The position numbers and the translations under genes are program-made. The notes beneath the pieces are model-generated. The model searched no databases. It was not told the DNA's origin and worked only from the letters and a program-made list of their open reading frames with translations. Source: Geminicoccaceae bacterium (GTDB lineage: Bacteria > Pseudomonadota > Alphaproteobacteria > Geminicoccales > Geminicoccaceae). Taken from it: a stretch of 64,000 nt of DNA. This document shows positions 29,319 through 38,980 of this stretch, one piece after another (position 1 is the first letter of the stretch; each line of letters starts with the position of its first letter). Location: NCBI GenBank assembly GCA_028285265.1, contig JANQPX010000018.1:124001-188000 (forward strand). The letters are read 5' to 3'.

Positions 29319-30170
29319 TTAACAATCTCGTCGAAAACGATCGACCATGATGTCGAGGACGTCGCCCGGCTCGCGTTTCCACCAATGCTCGGCCGAAAAA
29401 ATCTCGACCTCACATGGCCCGGCATAACCTGCTGCCTCAACGGCCCGTCGAATGCTCTTCAGATCGGCGACGCCGTCCCCCATCATGCCACGATCGAGCA
29501 GCATGTCTCGGGTATCTTCTAGCCAGTCACAGAGGTGATAGCTGAGGATCCGCTTGCTGCCCGCCTGCATTAGGGATTCAGCGAGCGTTGTATCCCACCA
29601 TACATGGTAGACATCGACAGCGATGCCGACATTCGGTGAATCGACCATATCGCAGACGCGAAGCGCGTCACGCACCGTCATCAAACACGTCCGATTGCCA
29701 CCGAACATTGGATTGAGTGGCTCGAGTGCCAAACTTACGCCCCGTTGCTGCGCATAAGCGGCAAGCATGGCGACGCGGTCAGCTAAGCGCTTTTGGCTCT
29801 CCAAGACACCACGGGTCCCTGGCTCCGTACCACCGGAGACAACCGTCAAGGCCCGCGCCTCAAGCGCCGCCGCCATGTCGACGGCGGCTTTCGCTTCATT
29901 GAGATCGTTCGAGGTTCCTGTCCCGACAAGAAAGGGGGAACGACATAGCCCGACAACGTCCATGCCTGCCGCACGCACTCGCTCGCCGATGGCGACGGCG
30001 CGATCCCCGACCTCGCGTTGCCAGAACACGATACCGGCAAATCCGCGCGCTGCGCAGGCATCAATCACCTTCTCCGGGGACCAGCCGAAACCATGACCAT
30101 CGATCATGTGTCCCAGCGTTGCCGTGTTAAGGGCAAGGGCCGAGTGGTCGTTGGAAAAGTCGCGCATCAC
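29319..30170 (-). CDS. Sugar phosphate isomerase/epimerase family protein (TIM barrel)
   Basis: VSLALEPLNPMFGGNRTCLMTVRDALRVCDMVDSPNVGIAVDVYHVWWD...GYAGPCEVEIFSAEHWWKREPGDVLDIM. Confidence 0.88.
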   Translation of the reverse strand: MMRDFSNDHSALALNTATLGHMIDGHGFGWSPEKVIDACAARGFAGIVFWQREVGDRAVAIGERVRAAGMDVVGLCRSPFLVGTGTSNDLNEAKAAVDMAAALEARALTVVSGGTEPGTRGVLESQKRLADRVAMLAAYAQQRGVSLALEPLNPMFGGNRTCLMTVRDALRVCDMVDSPNVGIAVDVYHVWWDTTLAESLMQAGSKRILSYHLCDWLEDTRDMLLDRGMMGDGVADLKSIRRAVEAAGYAGPCEVEIFSAEHWWKREPGDVLDIMVDRFRRDC

Positions 30171-31315
30171 ACACCGTACACCGCAAGCAAGGTCCGCATG
30201 CGTTTGGCAGCAAGATCTGGGTCACGGAGCAGACCGCTTTGATCGGCAAGCTTGAAGCTCTCGACGAAGTAAGGAAGGGGTCGCATCGACTGAGCGCCGC
30301 CGAGCATCACGAAATGGTCCTGAAACCCGTTAAGCCAGGCAAGAAAGACCACACCTGTTTTGTAGTATTGCGTGGGCGCACGAAAGATAAGCCGAGCAAG
30401 AGGAACGGTAGGATCGAGGGTTGCGCGAAATCCGTCGACATCGCCTCGACCGAGTTGGCCGATGGCTTTACCAACAGCAACCGCCAAAGGATCAAAAATT
30501 CCAAGTAACGCGTGACTGTAGCCCCTGTCGTCACCGGCGATCAATTCAGGGTAATTGAAGTCATCGCCGGTATACATCTTGACGCCTTCTGGCAGGCGCC
30601 GACGCATGACGATCTCTTTTTCCTTGTCGAGAAGCGAGATCTTAATGCCGTCCACCTCGGAAACGTTTTCGTCGATGACGGCGAGCGCCGTTTCGAGCGC
30701 GCCCTCGAACGTCGACGATCCCCAATAGCCACGAAGCGCTGGGTCAAACATCTCACCGAGCCAGTGGAGAATGACGGGCTGATCGCAGACTGCGAGTACC
30801 TTGCGGTAGACCGTGCGGTAGTCATCAGGCGACCGCGCGACGTGGGCGAGTGCACGACTCGCCATGAGAATGATGCGCCCTCCGACGTTCTGGATGGCTT
30901 CAACTTGCTCCAAATAGGCGCGCACCACATCGTCGAGACTCGTCGCTTCTATAGGATCGAGCTGATCGGTACCGGCACCGTTAAACACCAGCGCATCAGG
31001 AAGCTCGGCACGAGTCCGTGTGATCAGTTCGAGCGCGCCCTGCCAATCGAGCCCCATGCCGCGCTGTGCCGTGTCCATCGCTTCAGCGATGCCGATACCG
31101 AGACCAGCGAGATGGCGCCGAAAAGCCATGGTCGCTTCCCAGTCCAGCGTGGCTCGACCTGAAGGATCATTGGCGGTGAACGGATCTGCGACCACATGCG
31201 CCGCGGAAAACACGACCCGAGCAGGATTAGGCTCGAGTGGGTCGGCTTCAATCGGCGTACCGATGAGCGTGTAGTCGTTGGGGAGACCATGTTCGTCAGG
31301 CAGGGTGATCTTCAT
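30167..31315 (-). CDS. DUF993 / dihydrodipicolinate synthase family protein
   Basis: MKITLPDEHGLPNDYTLIGTPIEADPLEPNPARVVFSAAHVVADPF...; overlaps the next gene by 4 bp. Start trimmed to internal ATG. Confidence 0.75.
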   Translation of the reverse strand: MKITLPDEHGLPNDYTLIGTPIEADPLEPNPARVVFSAAHVVADPFTANDPSGRATLDWEATMAFRRHLAGLGIGIAEAMDTAQRGMGLDWQGALELITRTRAELPDALVFNGAGTDQLDPIEATSLDDVVRAYLEQVEAIQNVGGRIILMASRALAHVARSPDDYRTVYRKVLAVCDQPVILHWLGEMFDPALRGYWGSSTFEGALETALAVIDENVSEVDGIKISLLDKEKEIVMRRRLPEGVKMYTGDDFNYPELIAGDDRGYSHALLGIFDPLAVAVGKAIGQLGRGDVDGFRATLDPTVPLARLIFRAPTQYYKTGVVFLAWLNGFQDHFVMLGGAQSMRPLPYFVESFKLADQSGLLRDPDLAAKRMRTLLAVYGV

Positions 31316-31325
31316 TCTACATGTC

Positions 31326-32096
31326 TCAAAAGCGAGGAACGAGCATCCCGGCATCAGCCGAGATTGTCTGTCCTGTGGTATAAGGGAGCTTACCGGTGCA
31401 AAGCGCGGCAATGATCGCAGCGATCTCTTCCGGCTGTCCAACGCGTGGGAAAAGCGTCAGGCCGCCCTTTGCGCGTTCTTCATAGGTTTGGATGACAGGT
31501 GCGGTCATGTCCGTGGCGATGAGGCCCGGTTGCACGTCATAAACCGCAATGTTTTCCGTGCCGAGGCGGACGGCCCAAGTCTTCGAGACCATTGCGGCGG
31601 CCGCTTTGGATGCGCAATATTCAGCGCGCGGCACGGCGACAGCGATGGCGTTGGATGACGTCACATTGACGATCGCGTGGAAACGGCCAGCATCACGGTC
31701 GCGCGCCAACAATCTCTTGGCAAATGCCTGAGTCAGGAAAAACACGGCTTTCGCATTGACGGCCTGGCAGCGATCCCAGCTTGCCTCGCTCACGTCCATC
31801 GGATCGCCACGGCTCATCACCCCCACCCCGGCATTGTTGACCAACGTCGTCAGGGGGCCCAGCCTTTCCTCGATGGTCGCGAGATGAGCGTCATGTATGC
31901 CCAAATCGGCGACATCAAAGGGACTAGCCATCGCCGGAACATCCAATGCGCGGACGGCGTCCAATGCAGCCTGGAGTTCCTCGTCATCCTCTGGTCCATT
32001 GACGGCAATGGCAAAGCCCTCGCCGGCTAGCGCCATCGCTGTCCCCAGCCCTATGCCGCGAGTGGACCCAGTGACGAGCGCGACGGGACGAGTCAC
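31326..32096 (-). CDS. 3-ketoacyl-ACP reductase-like SDR oxidoreductase
   Basis: VALVTGSTRGIGLGTAMALAGEGF; NNAGVGV; YCASKAAAAMVSKTWA; classical SDR motifs. Confidence 0.9.
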   Translation of the reverse strand: MTRPVALVTGSTRGIGLGTAMALAGEGFAIAVNGPEDDEELQAALDAVRALDVPAMASPFDVADLGIHDAHLATIEERLGPLTTLVNNAGVGVMSRGDPMDVSEASWDRCQAVNAKAVFFLTQAFAKRLLARDRDAGRFHAIVNVTSSNAIAVAVPRAEYCASKAAAAMVSKTWAVRLGTENIAVYDVQPGLIATDMTAPVIQTYEERAKGGLTLFPRVGQPEEIAAIIAALCTGKLPYTTGQTISADAGMLVPRF

Positions 32097-33238
32097 CAGG
32101 CCGCCCCATTTTTGATCAGTTCACGCGCGATAATCATGCGCTGGATTTGATTGGTCCCTTCATAAATCTGGGTGATTTTAGCATCACGATACAGCCGCTC
32201 GACCTCGAAGCCACGAATATATCCTGACCCGCCAAAGACCTGCACGGCGTCTGCCGTACGCGCCACCGCCATGTCACCGGCAAAGCATTTGGCCATCGAG
32301 CAAGCCTTGGTAGCATCTTCTCCCTTGTCAATCTTCATCGCCGCGGCGTGCACCAATAGACGTGCTGCCTCGATATCCTTGGCCATATCTGCCAAGAGCC
32401 ACTGGACGCCCTGAAACTCGGCGATCGCTTTTTGAAACTGTTTGCGCTGCTGGGCGTAATCGACGGCAGCCTCAAGGCCAGCCTGCGCGATGCCGACCGC
32501 GAGGGCTGCGATGCCAACCCGTCCTTTGTCGAGGACACTCATCATCATGTGAAAGCCGCGGCCTTCTTCACCCAGGAGGGCGTCCTGCGCCAGTCGTACG
32601 TCGGTAAAGGTCAACGCGCCGACCTGACTAGCCCGCTGACCCATCTTGTGCTCTTTCGGTCCTCGCTCGACACCGCCGGCATGCAGGTCGACGATGAAGA
32701 TCGACATGCCACGGTGGCCTGCTTCCTTATCCGTCCGTGCTAACACGAAGCCGACATCGGCCACGGGTGCATTATGGATCCAAATCTTGCCGCCATTGAG
32801 AACCCAGCCATCGCTGTCGCGCTTGGCCTCTGTCCGAATTCCCGAAACATCCGTTCCCGCTTCCGGCTCGGTAATGCAATAAGCAACTTTCGTCTTGGCT
32901 GCGATAACATCATCCAGCCAGCCCCCTCTCTGGCTCTCCGTGCCATGGCGCACCAACAGGGTCGATATAAGTTCGACGAGGCCGCACTGGTCAGCAATCG
33001 AGGCATAGCCGCGCGACAACTCCTCCATCACCAGGGCATAGGTAAGAGTATCAAAGCCTGGCCCACCCATTGTCTCTGGCACACCGATACCGAACAGCCC
33101 GAGCTCACCCATTTGCTCATAAATTTCGTTGGGGAACCGCTCGTCTCGGTCGAGCGCTTCTGCCACCGGCCGGACCACATCATTGGCGAAACTACGCGCC
33201 ATATCACGCACTTGGAGATGGGTTTCCGTTAGATACAC
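32093..33238 (-). CDS. Acyl-CoA dehydrogenase
   Basis: AYCITEPEAGTDVSGIRTEAKRDSDGWVLNGGKIWIHNAPVAD...QVFGGSGYIRGFEVERLYRDAKITQIYEGTNQIQRMIIAREL. Confidence 0.96.
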   Translation of the reverse strand: MYLTETHLQVRDMARSFANDVVRPVAEALDRDERFPNEIYEQMGELGLFGIGVPETMGGPGFDTLTYALVMEELSRGYASIADQCGLVELISTLLVRHGTESQRGGWLDDVIAAKTKVAYCITEPEAGTDVSGIRTEAKRDSDGWVLNGGKIWIHNAPVADVGFVLARTDKEAGHRGMSIFIVDLHAGGVERGPKEHKMGQRASQVGALTFTDVRLAQDALLGEEGRGFHMMMSVLDKGRVGIAALAVGIAQAGLEAAVDYAQQRKQFQKAIAEFQGVQWLLADMAKDIEAARLLVHAAAMKIDKGEDATKACSMAKCFAGDMAVARTADAVQVFGGSGYIRGFEVERLYRDAKITQIYEGTNQIQRMIIARELIKNGAAW

Positions 33239-33270
33239 ATCGATTTCCCGTGATCGAGGCGATTCATTTA

Positions 33271-33286
33271 GTAACCATTTAGTTAC
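33271..33286. promoter_or_regulatory. Putative TetR-type operator, site 2 (upstream of acyl-CoA dehydrogenase operon)
   Basis: GTAACCA-TT-TAGTTAC, 7-2-7 inverted repeat. Confidence 0.7.
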
Positions 33287-33361
33287 TTTATGCGATATCC
33301 TGACGAGAGGTCAAGAGAAACGATGAAAATTCCCTTGCCGGGCTGCCATCCCAGAACTAAA

Positions 33362-33377
33362 GTAACCACACAGTTAC
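33362..33377. promoter_or_regulatory. Putative TetR-type operator, site 3 (upstream of aldo/keto reductase)
   Basis: GTAACCA-CA-CAGTTAC, 7-2-7 inverted repeat. Confidence 0.7.
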
Positions 33378-33406
33378 TTATAAAAATGCGCAAGGGAGAA
33401 GTTCGC

Positions 33407-34420
33407 ATGAAGCCCGGCACCAAGATGAAATTTGGTCGCGTCGACCTTGAGGTCACCGCGTTCAGCTTCGGCACGGCGCCGATCGGCAACATCTTTCGCG
33501 AGATTGACGAACAAACTTCCGACGGGATGATCCAGGCAGCCTGGAATGCGGGCGTTCGCTACTACGATACCGCTCCCATGTACGGCCACGGTTTAAGCGA
33601 GCTTAGAACGGGGCATTCTCTTCGTTGGAAGCAGCGCGACGACTTCGTCCTATCCTCCAAGGTCGGCCGGATCTTGAAGCCAGCGAAGCGTGAGACCATC
33701 GACTTTGCGCCCTGGACCAATGCCGGCGCCTTCACCATGCACTTCGACTATTCCTATGACGGCACGATGCGTGCCTTTGAGGACAGCCTGCAACGCATGG
33801 GGCTGGAGCGGATGGATATCTGTTTCATCCACGACATTGATCGTTTTACGCGTGGTGACGAGCAGCCCGAAGTCTTCGCGAAGGCGATGGAAGGGTCATG
33901 GCGCGCCCTATCGGATCTGCGGGACCAAGGCGTCGTCAAGGCGATTGGTGTCGGTGTCAATGAGTGGGAAGTCTGCCATGAGGCACTCAAACAACGGGAT
34001 TTCGACTGCTTCCTCCTTGCTGGACGATATACGTTGTTGGAGCAGGACTCCCTGAACGAATTCCTCCCGCTCTGCGAGGAGCGAGGTGCCGCCGTGGTGG
34101 TCGGTGGTGGCTTCAACTCTGGCATTCTGGCTACAGGTGCGATCGACGGCGCCAAGTACAATTACGCACCAGCTCCTGCCGACATCATGGAGAAGGTTAA
34201 GAAGATTGAGGCCGTCTGCGCCGATCACGACGTCCCGCTTCCCGCCGCAGCCCTGCAGTTCGTCGTCGCGCATCCCGCCGTGCCGTCCTTCATTGCTGGT
34301 ACACGCACCGTGGACCAATTGGAGCGAAATCTGGCCTGGTTCGACCATCCGATACCGTCTGCGTTCTGGACCGAACTGAAAGCCAAGGGCCTTCTACGTG
34401 AAGACGCACCAACGCCATGA
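33407..34420 (+). CDS. Aldo/keto reductase (D-threo-aldose/L-fucose dehydrogenase or pyridoxal 4-dehydrogenase-like)
   Basis: FSFGTAPIGNIFREIDEQTSDGMIQAAWNAGVRYYDTAPMYGHGLSELRTGHSLR...DICFIHDIDR; GGAGAA upstream of the ATG at 33407. Confidence 0.87.
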   Translation: MKPGTKMKFGRVDLEVTAFSFGTAPIGNIFREIDEQTSDGMIQAAWNAGVRYYDTAPMYGHGLSELRTGHSLRWKQRDDFVLSSKVGRILKPAKRETIDFAPWTNAGAFTMHFDYSYDGTMRAFEDSLQRMGLERMDICFIHDIDRFTRGDEQPEVFAKAMEGSWRALSDLRDQGVVKAIGVGVNEWEVCHEALKQRDFDCFLLAGRYTLLEQDSLNEFLPLCEERGAAVVVGGGFNSGILATGAIDGAKYNYAPAPADIMEKVKKIEAVCADHDVPLPAAALQFVVAHPAVPSFIAGTRTVDQLERNLAWFDHPIPSAFWTELKAKGLLREDAPTP

Positions 34421-34685
34421 TGCCGGGAACGCCGACAGGCATGGTCGACGCTGCCGCATCGACATATCCATTGCTGACATAACCCCGCAAGGGCGGGCGG
34501 GATCAGACGGTTGATCGGATCATACCGACTTACACGTCCGCGCGGCCAACTTCTGGAGGACGAGGTGACAACGTTGCATCGACCAGCGGGTCGTTGGCTG
34601 GACTAGGACTTCAGGATTCGCACCGCGCGACGCTTTGACCCTAAGATTGAAAGCTATTTCAGGAGCGTCATTGGCGCGGCTTGCA

Positions 34686-36251
34686 CTAGAGGCCGATCAG
34701 GCCTGGTTGAAAAAGCCGGGGATCCATCTCACGAAGATCGGAAGCAACGCCGAGTGGTGTCGCTGCCTGCTCCAACACGTCGCGCGCCAGATCGATGCCG
34801 GGCGCGATCTCCGTCACAATCAAACCCTGTTCTGTCAAGCGCATGACGCAACGCTCCGTGACATAGGTGGCGTTTTGTCCTTGGGCGACAGCGCGACGCC
34901 CCGAGAACGAAATTTGATCGACCTTGGGTACAATCTTGGGAATGCGTCCCTCTTGATCGATCACCAGCTTGCCGTTCTCAATATGCATCTTAGCGCCGGC
35001 ATTGAAGGTACCGGAAAAGATGATGCGCTTGGCGCGCGCGGTGATGTCGACGAAGCCGCCCGCACCTGCCGTCCGGTGTGGAGTCGCGGCGAGACGAGAA
35101 ACGTTCACCGAACCCTCAGCATCGATCTCCAGGAAGGACAGTAGGGAGGCATCGAAGCCACCCGCTTGGAAGTACGCAAACTGGTGGGGCGAGGCCACGA
35201 ACGCTTCGGCATTCGATGCGCAGCCAAACTTAAAGTCGAGTAGCGGCACGCCGCCGACCGCCCCCTGCTCAATCATCCAAGTCACGTCGCCATGGCGACC
35301 TTCCTCGATAAAAATCCGGGGCACATTGGCAGAGACTCCAAAGCCAATATTGACGGCCCAACCGACCTGCAGCATTTGCGCAACCCGACGCGCGATCACT
35401 TTCCCAACACCAAATTCTGGAATCTGAAAGCTGTCGAGAGGACGAATGAGCTCTCCCGATATCGCCGGATCGTAGTCTGTCTCTGTCGTCTGCAGCATGT
35501 CGGGAGCTTCGACTACGTGATCCACGAGAATGCCTGGCACATGCACATCCTTCGGCCGAATCGAGCCATTCTTAGCGACCCGTCGCACCTGGGCGATCAC
35601 AATTCCTCCGGCGTTGCGGGCGGCAAGCGCCATCTCCATCGCACCGAGATACGCCCCTTCCCCTTCAAAGCTGAGATTGCCACGCTGGTCGGATGTGGTT
35701 GCACGAATGATCGCCACATCGGGCTTGAGCGCTTCGAAATACAGCCATTCCTCACCAGCGAAATGCTCACGCCGGACGATGGGCTCGGCCGCCGCGGCGG
35801 CGTTCATTGCGCCACCTTCATGCACGGGATCAACGAAAGTCTCCATGCCGACTTTCGTAAGCACGCCGGGACGATGCCCTGCCCCTTCACGCAACATGTC
35901 GAAGATAATGCCGGACGGCAGATTGTAGGCTTTGACCTGATTGGCCGTGATCATCTGCCAGATCAGCGGTGGGTCGGCCTTTGTCGGGCCTGACGGATAG
36001 GAACCACCGATAATCTTGTCGATACAACCGGGCCGGGCGATATGATCGACCCCTTTGGTTCCAAAGAAATCACCGGCAGCAATCGGGTGGATCATGGTCA
36101 AACCGGCGGGGTGACCTGTCTCGTCGAAGCGGCCGCCCATTGCCTTCAACACAGCATCGGGACAGCAAAGCCCACTCGATGAGTTGACGGCAACCATGGC
36201 GGCGTCCGGGATTAGCGCAACCGCATCGGCTGCTGTCGTCTGTTTGGTCAC
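34686..36251 (-). CDS. Acyl CoA:acetate/3-ketoacid CoA-transferase
   Basis: Long-form fused CoA-transferase (about 520 aa): VNSSSGLCCPDAVLKAMGGRFDETGHPAGLTMIHPIAAGDFFGTKGVDHIARPGCIDKIIGGSYPSGP...VNIGFGVSANVPRIFIEEGRHGDVTWMIEQGAVGGVPL. Confidence 0.88.
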   Translation of the reverse strand: MTKQTTAADAVALIPDAAMVAVNSSSGLCCPDAVLKAMGGRFDETGHPAGLTMIHPIAAGDFFGTKGVDHIARPGCIDKIIGGSYPSGPTKADPPLIWQMITANQVKAYNLPSGIIFDMLREGAGHRPGVLTKVGMETFVDPVHEGGAMNAAAAAEPIVRREHFAGEEWLYFEALKPDVAIIRATTSDQRGNLSFEGEGAYLGAMEMALAARNAGGIVIAQVRRVAKNGSIRPKDVHVPGILVDHVVEAPDMLQTTETDYDPAISGELIRPLDSFQIPEFGVGKVIARRVAQMLQVGWAVNIGFGVSANVPRIFIEEGRHGDVTWMIEQGAVGGVPLLDFKFGCASNAEAFVASPHQFAYFQAGGFDASLLSFLEIDAEGSVNVSRLAATPHRTAGAGGFVDITARAKRIIFSGTFNAGAKMHIENGKLVIDQEGRIPKIVPKVDQISFSGRRAVAQGQNATYVTERCVMRLTEQGLIVTEIAPGIDLARDVLEQAATPLGVASDLREMDPRLFQPGLIGL

Positions 36252-36282
36252 ACACTTCCCCTAGGTCGTTCCGCGACACAAA

Positions 36283-36298
36283 GTAACTAGTTGGTTAT
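36283..36298. promoter_or_regulatory. Putative TetR-type operator, site 4 (upstream of CoA-transferase)
   Basis: GTAACTA-GT-TGGTTAT, 7-2-7 inverted repeat. Confidence 0.65.
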
Positions 36299-36383
36299 CT
36301 CACTATGCCAAGGCCTATTGCTCGAATCAAGCATCGAAAACGTCAACAAAATCAAGCTTTCCAAGCGAAGGGCTTTCCTCTAA

Positions 36384-36399
36384 GTAACCATTGAGTTAC
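36384..36399. promoter_or_regulatory. Putative TetR-type operator, site 5 (upstream of second aldo/keto reductase)
   Basis: GTAACCA-TT-GAGTTAC, 7-2-7 inverted repeat. Confidence 0.68.
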
Positions 36400-36428
36400 A
36401 AATGAAGGCGGTGATGAGGGAGTCTATC

Positions 36429-37247
36429 ATGAACGTCTATTTCCAAAATACGAACCAACGCGCGTTTGGCACCTTCCCGCTGAAAGGCGACGAAGCCCAG
36501 CACGCCATCCAGACAGCAGCAGAGGTCGGTTACCGTGCGTTCGACACTGCCCAAATGTATGGCAACGAAGCAGAAACCGGCGAAGCGCTGAAAGCCACTG
36601 GCATTGCGCGAGACGATCTCTGCATCACGACAAAAGTCCATCCCGACAACTTCGATGACAGCAAATTTCTCACCTCAGTGGAACAAAGTCTGAAGGCCCT
36701 TCAGGTCGATTATGTCGACGTGCTGTTGCTCCACTGGCCACCAATCGGAGGCGATATCGCCCCTTCGCTGCAACGACTTCAGCAGGCTTATGACAAAGGC
36801 TTTGCGAAGAATATCGGTGTGTCGAACTACACGATTGCCATGATGCGCGATGCCGTTGCGATCGTCGACGCTCCGCTCGTCACCAACCAGGTCGAGTTCC
36901 ACCCACTTCTCAATCAGGACGCGCTGCTTAAGGGTGCCAATGACGCTGGGATTCCTCTTTCATCCTATTGCTCAGTCGCCCGCGGCGAGGTGTTCAGGCA
37001 TCCCGAATTCGCCGAGATTGGCAGGGGCTACGGCAAAAGCGCGGCTCAGGTGGTGTTGCGCTGGATCCTTCAAAAGGGGGTGAGCGTCAATACGATGTCC
37101 ACCAAACCCGACAATATCCGCGCCAATTTCGACATTATGGATTTCACGCTTTCTAACGTCGATATGGCCCGGATCGAAAGGCTGACCCACACAGGCTATC
37201 GCATTGTCGGCCAGGACCTGGTGCCTTGGGCTCCGGACTGGGATTGA
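36429..37247 (+). CDS. Aldo/keto reductase (2,5-diketo-D-gluconate reductase-like)
   Basis: GTFPLKGDEAQHAIQTAAEVGYRAFDTAQMYGNEAETGEAL...YVDVLLLHWPP...NIGVSNYTIAMM...NQVEFHPLL. Confidence 0.9.
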   Translation: MNVYFQNTNQRAFGTFPLKGDEAQHAIQTAAEVGYRAFDTAQMYGNEAETGEALKATGIARDDLCITTKVHPDNFDDSKFLTSVEQSLKALQVDYVDVLLLHWPPIGGDIAPSLQRLQQAYDKGFAKNIGVSNYTIAMMRDAVAIVDAPLVTNQVEFHPLLNQDALLKGANDAGIPLSSYCSVARGEVFRHPEFAEIGRGYGKSAAQVVLRWILQKGVSVNTMSTKPDNIRANFDIMDFTLSNVDMARIERLTHTGYRIVGQDLVPWAPDWD

Positions 37248-37281
37248 TCCGAGCCAACTTGATCAGTGCGAGCGCAAAGCT

Positions 37282-38883
37282 CTATTGATTGCCGCGGATC
37301 AAGTCGCTCGCTTTCTCAGCGATCATGATGGTCGGCGCGTTTGTATTGGAGCCGATCAAACTAGGCATGATTGAGCTGTCGCAGATGCGGATCCCATCGA
37401 GACCGCGGACTCGGAGCGTGGGATCAACGACGGCCATGTCATCGACGCCCATCTTGCAGGTACAGGTGGGGTGGTACGATGTCCGACCATATTGGCGGGC
37501 GTAGTCCTCAAAGTCCTTTTGTGTCTTGACCTCATCGCTGGGGTAGCGCAGCGCCTTTACGTATTTCTGCAGGCTTCGCTGAGCGAAAATCTCGCAGCTG
37601 ATCTTCACGCCCTCAACCGACGTCTTGAGGTCGTCCGGTTCAGCGAGGAAGTTCGGATCGACGATCGGGAGATGAACGGGATCGGCTGAGCGCAGGCGAA
37701 CGGTGCCACGGCTCTTGGGCCGGAGCGTATACGAGTTAAGCGTGATGCCCGAAGATCCCGGCGGCACGCTTGGTACGCCAGCCTCGGCGCCGGCGCCGGC
37801 CAGGAAGTGAAATTGCAGGTCAGGCATTGGGTTCGCACGATCTGCATACCAAAAGGCACCTCCTTCGACGATGTTTGACGTGACCGGACCCGATTTGAAG
37901 AGATAGTACTGAAGGCCTGCCAGAGCTGCCCAATGCCACTTGTTATACTTGTCGAGGCTGTAATGCCCGCTCAACTCGGCGACGATATCAATGCCGAAGT
38001 GGTCGTTCAGGTTCTCACCGACACCCGGCAGGTCATGGACGACATCGATATCATGCTCTTTCAAATGCGCGGCTGGCCCAACGCCTGACAGCATCATGAC
38101 TTTGGGCGTTCCAATCGCGCCTGCGGTCACGATCACTTCGCTATCCGCGCGAACCAGGACACTTTCTTTGCCATTGAAATAGCGGACGCCCGTCGCACGT
38201 GTCCCCTCGAAGACGATACGCTCGACAAGGCAATTCATTTCGATCGTCAGATTTGGTCGCGACATCACCGGCTTCAAATAGCCGACGGCAGCCGAGCACC
38301 GCCGATAGTTCCTTGTCGTGGTTTGATAAACGCCCGAACCGGCCTGCTGCTCACCGTTGAAGTCGGGGTTGTAGGGAATGCCGAGTTCCTGGCAGGACTG
38401 CACAAACGCACGCGTCATGGGCTGCGGGTCCGGGATATTCGAAACGCCCAGCATGCCGTCTGTGCCATGCCAATCGCCCGCAAGAATGGTGTTGCCTTCA
38501 GATCGGATAAAGTACTGCTGGACGTCTTGAAACGCCCAGCCATCGCATCCCTCCTCATGAGCCCAGCGATCATAATCTGCTGGATTCCCACGCGTGAAGA
38601 CTTCGGCGTTGATTGAGCTGCCACCACCGATCACACGCGCCTGTGCATAGGGGATCTCACGATTGTTGGCGTGCTTCTGCGGAGCTGTCGTAAGACCCCA
38701 GGTATGTGGGCCATCGGTCATCTTGGCGAAACCCACGGGCATATGGATGAGGTAGTGGTTGTCATCGCCGCCCGCTTCCAAAAGCAGCACGTTGACATCA
38801 TCATTCTCACTCAGCCGATTTGCCAGCACACAGCCTGCCGATCCTCCGCCGACGATCACATAGTTGTAGCCCTTATCCGCCAT
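37282..38883 (-). CDS. GMC family oxidoreductase (choline dehydrogenase-like)
   Basis: YNYVIVGGGSAGCVLANRLSENDDVNVLLLEAGG...VIGGGSSINAEVFTRGNPADYDRWAHE...SYHPTCTCKMG...DSSIMPSLIGSNTNAPTIMIAEKASDLI. Confidence 0.95.
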   Translation of the reverse strand: MADKGYNYVIVGGGSAGCVLANRLSENDDVNVLLLEAGGDDNHYLIHMPVGFAKMTDGPHTWGLTTAPQKHANNREIPYAQARVIGGGSSINAEVFTRGNPADYDRWAHEEGCDGWAFQDVQQYFIRSEGNTILAGDWHGTDGMLGVSNIPDPQPMTRAFVQSCQELGIPYNPDFNGEQQAGSGVYQTTTRNYRRCSAAVGYLKPVMSRPNLTIEMNCLVERIVFEGTRATGVRYFNGKESVLVRADSEVIVTAGAIGTPKVMMLSGVGPAAHLKEHDIDVVHDLPGVGENLNDHFGIDIVAELSGHYSLDKYNKWHWAALAGLQYYLFKSGPVTSNIVEGGAFWYADRANPMPDLQFHFLAGAGAEAGVPSVPPGSSGITLNSYTLRPKSRGTVRLRSADPVHLPIVDPNFLAEPDDLKTSVEGVKISCEIFAQRSLQKYVKALRYPSDEVKTQKDFEDYARQYGRTSYHPTCTCKMGVDDMAVVDPTLRVRGLDGIRICDSSIMPSLIGSNTNAPTIMIAEKASDLIRGNQ

Positions 38884-38980
38884 CATTTCGGTCCAATGGT
38901 CATGTTGGTTGATGTGTCACGGCACCCGCACGCAAGTTGCCGATCTCTTCAACGGCGCCAACGATCTGGCCACACAGTTT

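Noticed and set aside
30512-31162. 216-aa plus-strand ORF
   Set aside because: Antisense to the DUF993 gene, no domain signature.
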